Shown: one piece after another, positions 53,047-61,911 of the stretch | Numbering within the stretch: position 1 is the stretch's first letter | Layout: each line of letters begins with the position of its first letter | Source of the DNA: Actinomadura madurae | GTDB lineage: Bacteria > Actinomycetota > Actinomycetes > Streptosporangiales > Streptosporangiaceae | NCBI RefSeq assembly: GCF_900115095.1 | Contig: NZ_FOVH01000003.1 | Coordinates: 664,155 to 728,154, forward strand | DNA length: 64,000 nt | Direction: 5' to 3' | Notes under the pieces: model-generated | Database searches by the model: none | Told to the model about the DNA's origin: nothing | What the model saw: only the letters and a program-made list of their open reading frames with translations | Translations under genes and position numbers: made by a program

Positions 53047-53427
53047 ATGCAGGGCCCCGCGGAGATCGTTGTGCCTGTTCAGGCGGAGTCGATCAAGGTG
53101 GTTCGGGACTGGGTGGAGGACGTCCTGGAGAGGTGGGGGCAGGACGCGTATGTGGCGAAGGTCGTGGTGTCGGAGCTGGTGACCAACGTCCTCCGCCACA
53201 CCGGGAGCACGACGGCGACCGTGCGGGTCGTCTTGGCCGACAAGGGGACGGTCGTGGAGGTCTTCGACTCCTGTGACGTTCTGCCGGTGGCCGGGGCGGC
53301 GGACCTGCTGAGTGAGGGTGGACGTGGCCTGGCGATGCTGGGTGCCCTGGTCAAGGAGTGGGGCGCCCAGCCGGTCGGGGGTGGGGGCAAGGCCGTTTGG
53401 GCGCTTCTGCCCGACGTTGCGACGTGA
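53047..53427 (+). CDS. HATPase (RsbW-like) of the third module
   Basis: 126 residues. KVVVSELVTNVLRHTG (N box), VVEVFDSCDVLP (G1) and LSEGGRGLAMLGALVKEWG (G2) form a complete GHKL ATP site. Divergent from the XRE gene. Compact size fits an anti-sigma-like kinase domain; partner unknown. Confidence 0.88.
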   Translation: MQGPAEIVVPVQAESIKVVRDWVEDVLERWGQDAYVAKVVVSELVTNVLRHTGSTTATVRVVLADKGTVVEVFDSCDVLPVAGAADLLSEGGRGLAMLGALVKEWGAQPVGGGGKAVWALLPDVAT

Positions 53428-53471
53428 ACGAGACCGACATCTTGGCCCGTTTGTGCGAAGGGCGCATCGCT

Positions 53472-53507
53472 GGGCGGCCCGGGGCTTCGTTGCCGACCGG
53501 GCCGCCC
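53472..53507. terminator. Bidirectional-type hairpin between convergent genes
   Basis: gggcggcccgg (53472-53482) pairs with ccgggccgccc (53497-53507), 11 bp perfect, 14-nt loop, lying between the HATPase stop and the converging SnoaL-like gene stop. Confidence 0.65.
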
Positions 53508-53525
53508 GTGATCGGAGTCCTCGGG

Positions 53526-53894
53526 TCAGCGGTAGTCGTTCTCCTTCAGTTCGATGACCCAGGCGCGGCGCTCGGCGATCTTGCCGTCGCGCATGACGAA
53601 CACCTCCGCCATGGACATGCGCATCTCGCCGCCTGCGGCCCGCCGCACCGTTCCGGTGAGTTCCGCCATGACGACATCGCCCTGTTCGACCATGCGCACG
53701 ACCTCCAGGTGGGGCGGGTTGATGAACTCCGGCGGGCCGTCGATGGCCTTGTCGTAGGCCTCCTTGCCGGTCAGGTGGAAACCGCCGAAGACCGTCCACT
53801 CGATGTCGTCGGTCAGGCAGGACAGGATCTGCTCGTGATCGTTCTTCCGGAATCCGTCCAGGTAGGTGTTGACGGTCTCGATGTTCCGTGACAC
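53526..53894 (-). CDS. SnoaL-like (NTF2-fold) protein
   Basis: 122 residues from GTG 53894, with aaggag at good spacing. SRNIETVNTYLDGFRKNDHEQILSCLTDDIEWTVFGGFHLTGKEAYDKAI is a nuclear-transport-factor-2/SnoaL_2 pattern with the pocket Trp/His. Often a stress or small-molecule-handling protein; no reaction is assigned. It follows the oxidoreductase gene on the same strand by 125 bp. Confidence 0.85.
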   Translation of the reverse strand: MSRNIETVNTYLDGFRKNDHEQILSCLTDDIEWTVFGGFHLTGKEAYDKAIDGPPEFINPPHLEVVRMVEQGDVVMAELTGTVRRAAGGEMRMSMAEVFVMRDGKIAERRAWVIELKENDYR

Positions 53895-54019
53895 GTCCGC
53901 TCCTTCGATTCGGGTGCTGTTCATCGGGCGCCACCGGGCGGACCGGCGGTCCCGTTGACAGGTCGGAGCGGCCGGACTGTTCTCGACATCCCCTGGCAAT
54001 CCGTCCAGAAAACCGGCGG

Positions 54020-54943
54020 CTACGTCGATGGGCGGAGGACGATCTTGCCCCGGGTGTGCCGCTGCTCCAGCTCGCGGAACGCGTCCTGTACCCGCGCCAG
54101 CGGGTAGGTGCTAGCGATCGGCACGTTGAGTGCCCCGCGGGTGGCCAGCCGGGCCAGTTCGCCGAGCACGACCGCGCATGCCGCCGCCCCTTCTCCATCG
54201 GTTCGCGCACCGACCTTGGCCGCGGCCGCCCAGTCGCGGATGGTGTTGATCCGCTCGGGCCGCACGCCCAGCTCCACCGCGAGGTCCACGTAGCCGTCTC
54301 CGAACGTGTCGATGAACGCGTCGACGTTTCCGCTGGACGCCTGCCGGATTCGTTCGGCCACTCCCTCCCCGTACTCGACCGGGATGACACCGTGGTCCTT
54401 CAGCCAGGCGTGGTTCGGCTCGCTCGCCAGCCCGATCACCGTGGCGCCGAGCCGCCGCGCGAGTTGCACGGCGATGGAGCCGACGCCGCCCGCCGCTCCG
54501 GACACCACGACCGTGTCTGACGGTCCGGGATCGACCGCGAACACGGTGGCGTATGCGGTCGTGCCTGCCACGTACAACGCCCCGGCCACGTCCCAGGACA
54601 GCCCGACCGGACGCGGGGTCAGCCGCACGTCGTCCACCACGACGAACTCCGCGTGGCTCGCCCTGTTGTGGGTGAAGCCGAGGACCTCGTCGCCCACCGC
54701 GACGCCGCGCACATGCGGGCCGACCTCCACGACGACGCCGGCCAGGTCGCTGCCCTGTCCGGACGGGAACGTCGCCGGCCACCGCTCGTGCAGCGCGCCG
54801 GTACGGATGTGGGCCTCGCCGGGCTGGATCCCGGCCGCGCGGACTTTGACCAGCACCTGCCCGGGGCCGGGTTCCGGACGCTCCACCTCCTCGACCCGCA
54901 GGACGTCGATCCCGCCGTACTCGTGGAACCGCACCGCTTTCAT
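54020..54943 (-). CDS. Zinc-free MDR quinone/alkenal oxidoreductase
   Basis: 307 residues from ATG 54943. MKAVRFHEYGGIDVLRVEEV, the GroES-like part, then the NADPH motif VSGAAGGVGSIAVQLARRLGATVIG. The structural-zinc Cys cluster is absent, as in quinone oxidoreductases. Reduces quinones or enones with NADPH. Divergent from the MmyB-type regulator at 55098, which in intact form would be its expected controller. Confidence 0.9.
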   Translation of the reverse strand: MKAVRFHEYGGIDVLRVEEVERPEPGPGQVLVKVRAAGIQPGEAHIRTGALHERWPATFPSGQGSDLAGVVVEVGPHVRGVAVGDEVLGFTHNRASHAEFVVVDDVRLTPRPVGLSWDVAGALYVAGTTAYATVFAVDPGPSDTVVVSGAAGGVGSIAVQLARRLGATVIGLASEPNHAWLKDHGVIPVEYGEGVAERIRQASSGNVDAFIDTFGDGYVDLAVELGVRPERINTIRDWAAAAKVGARTDGEGAAACAVVLGELARLATRGALNVPIASTYPLARVQDAFRELEQRHTRGKIVLRPST

Positions 54944-55097
54944 CGCGTGACCACCGCTCTTTCCTCGTATGGACAAGCCCTGGACGGGGGCCGTGTCTCC
55001 GACCATGCCTTCGCACCGGCAGGCTGAGAACCGGAGCCTTTTCCCTAGGAGCGGCACTCCGAGGGTGCGTCCGCCGGATCCTGGTATCACTGGCGAC

Positions 55098-55970
55098 ATG
55101 GGGATGAACCGCGACGACCTGGCTGATTTCCTGCGCCGCTCCCGGGAGCGGCTGGGGCCACGGGACGTCGGTCTGGTCGAGGGGCCGAGGAGGCGCACAC
55201 CGGGCCTGCGCCGCGAGGAGGTCGCCGCACTCGCGGGGATGTCGGCCGACTACTACATGCGGCTGGAGCAGGCGAGAAGCTCGCAACCCTCGGACCAGAT
55301 GCTGGCCGCCCTGACACGCGCGCTGCGCCTGACCACCGATGAGCGGGACCACCTGTACCTGCTCGCCGAGCATCGCCCGCCGGAGGCGGCGCGGGCGGGG
55401 GAGTACCTGCGGCCCAGCATGCTCTATCTCCTCGACCAGCTGGACAGGGTTCCGGTCCAGGTATTGAGCGACCTGGGCGACCTGCTGGCGCAGAACGACC
55501 TGGCGCAGGCGTTGTTCGGGTGCGTGTGCACCGTGGCGCGGGAGGACCGCAACATCGTCCTGCGCTGGTTCACCGAGCCGGACGTGCGCAGCCACTTCGC
55601 AGCCGAGGAGCACGAGGAGCGTTCCCGGCAGATGGTCGCCGACCTGCGCGCCGCGGTCGGCCAGCGCGGGGACGACGCGACCTCCCGCGCACTGGTCGCC
55701 CGGCTCCGCGCCGCCAGCACCGAGTTCGCGGCGCTCTGGGACCGGCACGAGGTCGCGGTGCGCCGCTCACACCGGTAGCGGCTCCTGCACCCCGAACTCG
55801 GCGCGATCGAGTTCGACTGCGAGGTTCTGGCGACACCCGCGGCGGACCAGCGACTGCTCGTCTTCACCCCGCCGCCCGGCGGCACCGAGGCGCTCGACAT
55901 GCTGCGCGTCCTCGGCCCCCAACACCGGCACGGCACCACCGGGACGCCCCCCGCCACCAACGAGCGTTAG
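55098..55970 (+). pseudogene. MmyB-type XRE regulator interrupted by an amber codon
   Basis: ATG 55098. The N-terminus has the paired HTH of the family (RRTPGLRREEVAALAGMSADYYMRLEQARSSQPS), followed by the MmyB-like ligand domain. After VRRSHR the frame meets TAG (55776-55778). The same frame continues for 63 codons with clear family sequence (RLLHPELGAIEFDCEVLATPAADQRLLVF...) to TAG 55968-55970. The product would thus be 226 residues lacking the last strand/helix of the ligand domain. It may be inactive or altered. Single-base sequencing error is an alternative. Confidence 0.8.
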
Positions 55971-56034
55971 CAGGCCGCACATCGCGGTACTGGCGGGTCT
56001 CCTCAATACCTTCGTGGTTTCGGGCCTTGCCCGG

Positions 56035-56820
56035 TCAAGGGGCAAGGGGCTCGCCGGGCGGGCGCTGGAGGCTGACTCGGCGCTCGGTTTCGGCGAATCC
56101 GAGCGATTGGTAGATCCTGATCGCCTCGGACTCCGGTTCGGCGACGATCACGAGCGTCCGGGCTCCCTCGGCCAAGGCCCGCGTCCCGGCGTAATGGACG
56201 AGCGAGGAGGCCAAGCCGCGCCGGCGGAAGGCGGGATGGGTCTCGACGTGCTGGTAGCGGGCCAACCCTTGGCCGTCGAGGACGACACCGAGACCCGCGC
56301 GCATCTCCCCGTCCACGAAGGCCCCGAACCAGGTGGCGTCGCCTGCCTCACACAGGCGTCGTTCCTCAGCGAGTTTCGCCGTCACGAAGGCGGTGTTCTC
56401 CTCCGACGGCTCCGACTCGTCGCACGCGTGCCGCAGTTGTGCCGCCTGCTCCCGATCGTCCCCGCTCAGCGCGCGCAGGTCGGCTTGCGCCGGCCGTGCG
56501 GGCGCTTCGAGGGAGGAGGCCGTCAGGACCGGGTCGATCGCGACGTCGATCCCCAGCCGCTCCCACTCCGCGAGCGGCCCCGCCTCCCCAACGACCCCGT
56601 CGACCCCGATCGCCACATGGGACGCGTCCGGGAACTCCGCCCGGAAAAGGTCAGGAGCGTCCGGGAGCGCATCGGGCGTGACGAGCACGAAGTTGCCCCA
56701 CCAGAAGTTCGGGTTGGTGGGCGTCCGGACCACCAGGTAGGACGGGTGATCGGTGATGACCGAACCGGCCAGCCTGCGGAGCAACAGATCCGTACGAAAA
56801 CCAAGAGACCGAACATCCAC
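56035..56820 (-). CDS. GNAT-family acetyltransferase
   Basis: 261 residues from ATG 56820. An N-terminal region of unclear fold (~120 residues) precedes a C-terminal GNAT domain: FGAFVDGEMRAGLGVVLD, YQHVETHPAFRRRGLASSLVHYAGTRAL (acetyl-CoA loop RRRGLA) and AIRIYQSLGFAET. Acceptor unknown. Confidence 0.88.
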   Translation of the reverse strand: MDVRSLGFRTDLLLRRLAGSVITDHPSYLVVRTPTNPNFWWGNFVLVTPDALPDAPDLFRAEFPDASHVAIGVDGVVGEAGPLAEWERLGIDVAIDPVLTASSLEAPARPAQADLRALSGDDREQAAQLRHACDESEPSEENTAFVTAKLAEERRLCEAGDATWFGAFVDGEMRAGLGVVLDGQGLARYQHVETHPAFRRRGLASSLVHYAGTRALAEGARTLVIVAEPESEAIRIYQSLGFAETERRVSLQRPPGEPLAP

Positions 56821-57145
56821 CCGGCGATCCTAAGTCGGCCCCACCGGGCGGTGCGGTCCGCCACCGAGTACCCCGCTCACCCTCGCCGCGGCCCTCGCGG
56901 CCGCCCCGGCGACCGGAACCCTCACCCTGAAACATCGCTACGCAAAGCATGAACACAGGACCACCAGATTGCTGATCTGCGTAAGCAGAAGACCAGTCCA
57001 TTGACGCTTTGCGTAGCCGCAGAGTAGTGTCACTCCGCGACAAACACTCATGAATCCGCACGTCAGCCCCGATCCCGCGGACGTTCGTTCCTCATCGATC
57101 TCGGGCTTGTTCTGGCCTGGTCCCACTCACTCTGGGGGGTCTCGT
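56821..57145 (+). promoter_or_regulatory. Operator-promoter region of the tct operon
   Basis: 325 bp without a gene. A perfect 12-bp dyad, gctacgcaaagc (56937-56948) and gctttgcgtagc (57006-57017), has arms 57 bp apart; between them lies a smaller dyad, ctgc/gcag, around gtaa (~56987-56998). TTGACG (57001-57006), 18 bp and TAGTGT (57025-57030) form a promoter whose spacer contains the right arm. Widely spaced identical arms suggest a looped or wrapped octameric regulator such as the AsnC protein encoded within the operon (60351). Confidence 0.65.
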
Positions 57146-59269
57146 ATGCCCGGCGATCTACTCGACGGAATCGTGCAGGCGCTCTCGCCGCCCACCGTCT
57201 TCTGGCTGTTCCTCGGCGCGGCCGTGGGCCTGGTCATCGGAGTCCTGCCGGCGGTCGGAGCGACCGTGGGCGTGGTGCTGTTCCTCCCGTTCACCTACGG
57301 CATGGACCTGCCGACCGCCATCGTCTTCTTGCTGGCCATCTACACCACGGGCCAGTACGGGGACTCGGTCTCGTCGATCCTGCTGCGAACGCCGGGCGGC
57401 CCCGGGACCATCGCGTCCTGCTGGGACGGATATCCCATGGCCAAGCGCGGTGAAGGAGCCCGCGCGCTCGGCATCAGCACGCTCGCCTCGATGCTGGGCG
57501 GGCTGATCGGGGCCGTGATCCTGGCCGGCCTGGCCTACCCCCTCACGCAGGGGGCCATGGAACTCCAGCCGCCCGAGTACTTCATGCTCGGCATCATGGC
57601 GCTGGCCCTGGTCAGCGTCGCCGCCCACGGCCAGACCCTCAAGGGCATCGTCATGGCCGCCGCCGGCCTGCTCGTGTCCTTCGTCGGGCAGGATCCCATC
57701 GCGGGTTTCACCGACCGCTTCACCTTCGGCCTGGACCGGCTGTCCGGAGGCGTCCCCGAACTGTCGGTCTTCGTCGGGCTGTTCGCCATCACGCAGACCA
57801 TGGTGATGCTGAGCGGCCGCGACGGCAGCCCCACGGCCGCCGCCTCCCGGCTGTCGTACGGCCAGGCCCTGCGCGGTTTCGGGGACGTCCTCTCCCGTCC
57901 GGCGACGGTGCTCCGCTCGTCGGTGACAGGGACCTGGATCGGCATTCTCCCCGGACTCGGCGTCACCACGGCCACGATCACCGCCTACCTGCTGGAGAAG
58001 CGCGCCGCCAGACGCCCGGAAGAGTTCGGCAAGGGGGCGCCCGCCGGGCTCGCGGCCGCCGAGACCGCCAAGGGCACCTGCGCCGTCGGTGACATGATCC
58101 CCACCCTGACTCTCGGGATCCCGGGGTCGCTGACCGGCGCGATCATTCTGAGCGCGTTCATCCTGCACGGGGTCCAGCCCGGACCGCAGTTCCTGTCCTC
58201 TGGCAGCGAGCCGTTCATCGTGCTCGCCGGGATCACCCTCACCCAGGTGCTCATCGTCATCGCCGGCTTCCCGCTCATCAAGGTCTTCACGCAGATCACC
58301 CGGGTCCCCAACCGGATACTCGCGCCGGTGCTGGTGGCGCTGTGCTTCCTCGGCGCCTTTGTCGAACGCAACCAGCCGACCGATGTCCTCGTCCTGATCC
58401 TTGCCGGACTGTTCGGTTTCGCCCTGATGCGAGCGGGATATCCCGCCATCACCTTCGTGCTCGGCATCATCCTCGGCCCGGAGATCGAGAAGAACTTCCA
58501 CCGTAGCCTGCAGATGGGCGGCGGCTCCCCGGAACTCCTGTGGCAAAGGCCGCTGACCATCACGTTCTTCGCCGTCATCGTCCTGTTCTTCTCGTGGCCC
58601 GTACTCCGCCGCGGCCTTCGGGGACTCCGCGGACACTGGCGGCTCCGCGGGCTCCGGCTCGGGCGGAAGGCGCCGAGCGGCGGTGCTCTCGTGGCCGATG
58701 CGCGGGACGCATTCGCCCCCGTGCCGGACGCGTCGGCCCCGGCGCCGGACGGCACCGTACCCGGCGCCGGGGAGGCCGCGGCGGAGGAGTATCTCGGGGT
58801 CGGCCCACCCGCCCGGCGCGGCGCACTGATCCTGGAGGCCGCGCTCGCCGTGACCGCGGCCGTGCTGCTGGCCGTGAGCCTGCGCTATCCCGCCGACGCC
58901 GCGACCTTCCCCGTGCTCGTCTCCTCGGTGCTGCTCGCCCTGGCCCTCTGGCAGGCCGCACGGTCGCTGCGCTCGGGCGCGTGGCGGGCCGCCGCGATCG
59001 ACCCGAGAGACGGTGCCGGCGCCTCCGACCGCATCGGCCGCGTCACCGGTGGCTGGATGTTCCCCGCCGCCACGTTCCTCGGCTACTACCTGGCCATCGG
59101 ACTCGCCGGTTTCGTTGTCGCGAGCGTCCTCTACATGGCGCTGCTGCCCCTGGCCTACCGCTACCGGCCCGCACGAATTCCCGTCAGCACCGCGCTCGTC
59201 TGCGGAGCGCTACTCGTCGTCATCAGCAATGCCCTCGGAATCCTCCTTCCGGATGGGCTCTGGGGATAG
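57146..59269 (+). CDS. TctA-TctB fusion: tripartite tricarboxylate transporter membrane protein
   Basis: 707 residues from ATG 57146; upstream codons belong to the leader. Residues ~1-500 are TctA: VGLVIGVLPAVGATVGVVLFLPFTYGMDLPTAI, YGDSVSSILLRTPGGPGT (the family's substrate loop) and TLTLGIPGS...AIILSAFILHGVQPGPQF, about 10-12 helices. A 70-residue Ala/Pro linker leads to a four-helix TctB-like part (LEAALAVTAAVLLAVSLRYPADAATFPVLVSSVLLALALW...). TctA and TctB are normally separate genes. With TctC it imports citrate-like di/tricarboxylates driven by ion gradients. Confidence 0.9.
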   Translation: MPGDLLDGIVQALSPPTVFWLFLGAAVGLVIGVLPAVGATVGVVLFLPFTYGMDLPTAIVFLLAIYTTGQYGDSVSSILLRTPGGPGTIASCWDGYPMAKRGEGARALGISTLASMLGGLIGAVILAGLAYPLTQGAMELQPPEYFMLGIMALALVSVAAHGQTLKGIVMAAAGLLVSFVGQDPIAGFTDRFTFGLDRLSGGVPELSVFVGLFAITQTMVMLSGRDGSPTAAASRLSYGQALRGFGDVLSRPATVLRSSVTGTWIGILPGLGVTTATITAYLLEKRAARRPEEFGKGAPAGLAAAETAKGTCAVGDMIPTLTLGIPGSLTGAIILSAFILHGVQPGPQFLSSGSEPFIVLAGITLTQVLIVIAGFPLIKVFTQITRVPNRILAPVLVALCFLGAFVERNQPTDVLVLILAGLFGFALMRAGYPAITFVLGIILGPEIEKNFHRSLQMGGGSPELLWQRPLTITFFAVIVLFFSWPVLRRGLRGLRGHWRLRGLRLGRKAPSGGALVADARDAFAPVPDASAPAPDGTVPGAGEAAAEEYLGVGPPARRGALILEAALAVTAAVLLAVSLRYPADAATFPVLVSSVLLALALWQAARSLRSGAWRAAAIDPRDGAGASDRIGRVTGGWMFPAATFLGYYLAIGLAGFVVASVLYMALLPLAYRYRPARIPVSTALVCGALLVVISNALGILLPDGLWG

Positions 59270-59293
59270 CACCCAAAAAGGGAGCGTGTTCAC

Positions 59294-60292
59294 ATGTTCG
59301 GACGTCGGCAAAAAGCCCTGTCAGCCCTCACCGTGTTCGCCGCGCTCATCGCCACCGCAGGCTGCGCCAACGGAGCCGGAGGCGGTGCCGGCTCCTTTCC
59401 GAAACGCGATATCAAGGTGATCGTCCCCTTCGAGCCCGGCGGCGGGTCCGATCTGATCGCCCGCGCCCTCGCCCCGTGCATCAAGAAGAATCTGGCGACC
59501 GATGCCGACGTGGTGATCCAGAACGTCACCGGGGCGGGCGGGCGGACCGGGACCTTCCAGCTGTACGACGCCCGGCCGGACGGCTACACGATCGGCACGC
59601 TGGAGCCGTTCACCCTCACCATCGCGTCCCTGACCGGCCAGTCCGGCGGCCGTACCCCCGAGCGGCTGAACTGGCTGGGACAGGTCTCGGCGGTCCCGAT
59701 GACCCTGACGGTCAACGCCAAGAGCGGCCTGACCGGCCTGGGCGATTTCCGGGGGAAGCGGGTGCGGGTCGCCGTCTCCCAGGTCACGCTCCCCGCCACC
59801 ATCAAGTATCTGGAGGCGCTCGGCGCCACGCCGCGGCTGGTCTATTACGACGGCGGTTCGGAGACGATGCTCGCGACGGTGCGCGGGGACGTGGACGCGG
59901 TGGTCCAGGTCGCACCCACCGTCATTCGCGCCATGAAAGCCAATCCCGGAGCGGTGCGCGTGATCTCCACCCTGTCCGGCACCCGTTTCAAGGATCTCCC
60001 GGAGACACCGACCTCGGCCGAGCTGAACGTGCCGCTGAGCCCGGAACTGGCCACGATCTCGCAGTACACCTATGACTTCGCCGTTCCGGCCGGGACCGCA
60101 CCGGCGATCACGCAGAAGCTGGAAGGCGCGATCGCCGCGGCGACCAGGGATCAGAGCTGCGTCGAGAAGATGCGTCGGGCCAATCTCGAGGTCAGCCACC
60201 AGAACGGCGCGCAGGTCAAGCGGTCCATGCGGTCCTTCCAGCAGAGCCTTGCCAAGCTCACCGGGGAGCTGCGCCGCGCGACCAGCGGATGA
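59294..60292 (+). CDS. TctC-type substrate-binding lipoprotein
   Basis: 332 residues. Signal peptide ending in lipobox TAGC. Bug/TctC hallmarks: IKVIVPFEPGGGSDLIARAL, ENVTGAGG-like IQNVTGAGGRTG, DGYTIGTLE, and later ATIKYLEALGATPRLVYYDGGSETMLATVRGDVDAVVQ. Delivers carboxylate substrate to the TctAB fusion. 24 bp after it, same operon. Confidence 0.92.
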   Translation: MFGRRQKALSALTVFAALIATAGCANGAGGGAGSFPKRDIKVIVPFEPGGGSDLIARALAPCIKKNLATDADVVIQNVTGAGGRTGTFQLYDARPDGYTIGTLEPFTLTIASLTGQSGGRTPERLNWLGQVSAVPMTLTVNAKSGLTGLGDFRGKRVRVAVSQVTLPATIKYLEALGATPRLVYYDGGSETMLATVRGDVDAVVQVAPTVIRAMKANPGAVRVISTLSGTRFKDLPETPTSAELNVPLSPELATISQYTYDFAVPAGTAPAITQKLEGAIAAATRDQSCVEKMRRANLEVSHQNGAQVKRSMRSFQQSLAKLTGELRRATSG

Positions 60293-60350
60293 ATGACCGC
60301 CTCCAGACGCGTACCGCCGCGTACAGCAACGTACAGAAAGGACGACCACG

Positions 60351-60869
60351 GTGGAATTGGATGCCGTCGACGAACGGATCCTCCAGTTGCTCGGCGAGGA
60401 AGGCCGTCGCAGCAACCGCGAACTCGCCCGGATCATCGGGGTCACCGAGGGGACCATCCGGAGCCGGGTCCGCCGGCTGCTCGCCGAGAACGTCATGCAG
60501 ATCGTGGCCGGCGTCAATCCGGAGTGGAAGGGCTACTCGATCGATTCGAGCTTCTCGCTGCGCGTCGAGTTCGACAAGGCCAAAGACATCGCCACCCGAC
60601 TGGTGGGCTATCCGGAAATCCGGTTCGTGGCGCTGACCACCGGGGCCGACGACATCAGGTTCACCGCGATGTTCAAGTCGCACGAGCACTTCAAGGAGTT
60701 CGTCACCGTCGAGCTCGCCGGCATTCCCGGAATTCTTCAGGTGCGGACGTCGACGGCGCTGTCCGTGCTCAAGCACACCTATGACTGGCGGCCCGTCCCC
60801 AAGGAACCCGGAATCGGTCTCGAGGAGGAAGATGAGGACGACGTTGAAGCCGATCGACCTGCGCAGTGA
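60351..60869 (+). CDS. AsnC/Lrp-family regulator in the tct operon
   Basis: 172 residues from GTG 60351 (gaaagga upstream). HTH: LDAVDERILQLLGEEGRRSNRELARIIGVTEGTIRSRVRRL. The RAM-like domain carries FVALTTGADDIRFTAMFKSHEHFKEFV. The acidic tail overlaps the next gene by 38 bp. It likely senses the imported amino-acid-like solute and regulates its own operon through the dyad at 56937-57017. Confidence 0.9.
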   Translation: MELDAVDERILQLLGEEGRRSNRELARIIGVTEGTIRSRVRRLLAENVMQIVAGVNPEWKGYSIDSSFSLRVEFDKAKDIATRLVGYPEIRFVALTTGADDIRFTAMFKSHEHFKEFVTVELAGIPGILQVRTSTALSVLKHTYDWRPVPKEPGIGLEEEDEDDVEADRPAQ

Positions 60870-61911
60870 CACCGTCACCCTCCCGACGGAGGACATGCGC
60901 AAGGCCATGTACCAGGCGGAGGTCGGCGATGACGGCCGGCTCCTGCCCGACGGCCGCCACGGCGACCCGACCGTCGCCGAACTGGAAGAGCACGCCGCCC
61001 GCCTCCTGGAAAAGCCCGCGGCACTGTTCATGGCGAGCGGGACGATGGCCAACCTGACCGCGTTGCGCACCTGGTGCCCACGGGGCGCCGCCGTCGCGGT
61101 GGGCCGTACCTCGCACCTGTATCGCCGGGAGGTCTCGGCCTTCGACGACGGCTACTTCGGGCTCCGGCCCGTCGAACTGCCCGACCCGGACGGGCTGCCC
61201 GGCGCCGACGCCGTCCGCCTGGCGCTGCGGCGGCACGATCCCGCGATGCTGTGCCTGGAGAACACCCACAACGCGGCCGGGGGCACCGCGTGGACGCCGC
61301 GGCAGGGCGCGTCGATCCACGAGGTGACCTCGGCGGCGGGCGTCCCCGTCCATCTCGACGGTGCCCGGCTGTTCAACGCCGCGGTCGCGCTGGACGTGCC
61401 GCCCGGCGCGCTCGCCGCCCCCGCCGACAGCCTCATGTTCTGCCTGACGAAGGGGCTCGGCGCGCCGATGGGCGCGGTGCTGCTCGGCGAAGCCGGCTTC
61501 ATCGCGCGTGCCCGGGAGGTCCGCAGGCTGCTGGGCGGGCAGATGCGCCAGGTCGGCGTGGTCGCCGCGGCGGGACTCGTCGCGCTACGCGACTTCCGCG
61601 AACGGCTGGCCCTCGACCACGAGCGGGCGCGCGGGCTGGCCGAGCGGCTGGCCGATCTGCGCGGCGCCCGCGTCGACCCGGGCCGCGTGCGGACCAACAT
61701 CGTCCAGATGCTGCTCCCCGACGGCGGCCCGCCCCTCCGGACCGTTCAGGACGAGCTCGCCCGCCAGGGCGTCCTGGTCCACTCGACCGGCGCACGCACG
61801 GTGCGCCTGGTGACCCACCGCGACCTTTCCGACGACGACATAGCGCACGCCGCGGACGTGCTGCACACCGTGCTCGGCCGGACCTACCAAGACGGGAGCC
61901 AACAGCAATGA
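60832..61911 (+). CDS. Threonine-aldolase-like PLP enzyme
   Basis: 359 residues from ATG 60832, with cgaggaggaa at RBS spacing inside the asnC end. LRSDTVTLPTEDMRKAM, YGDD-like VGDDGRLLPDGRHGDPTVAELEE, FMASGTMANLTAL, HLDGARLFNAAVAL and the PLP Lys in CLTKGLGAPMG place it among low-specificity L-threonine aldolases/beta-eliminating lyases. Cleaves beta-hydroxy amino acids to glycine and an aldehyde. The usual VYGDDPT-like motif is altered, so substrate may differ. Coupled to the next gene by ATGA. Confidence 0.88.
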   Translation: MRTTLKPIDLRSDTVTLPTEDMRKAMYQAEVGDDGRLLPDGRHGDPTVAELEEHAARLLEKPAALFMASGTMANLTALRTWCPRGAAVAVGRTSHLYRREVSAFDDGYFGLRPVELPDPDGLPGADAVRLALRRHDPAMLCLENTHNAAGGTAWTPRQGASIHEVTSAAGVPVHLDGARLFNAAVALDVPPGALAAPADSLMFCLTKGLGAPMGAVLLGEAGFIARAREVRRLLGGQMRQVGVVAAAGLVALRDFRERLALDHERARGLAERLADLRGARVDPGRVRTNIVQMLLPDGGPPLRTVQDELARQGVLVHSTGARTVRLVTHRDLSDDDIAHAADVLHTVLGRTYQDGSQQQ

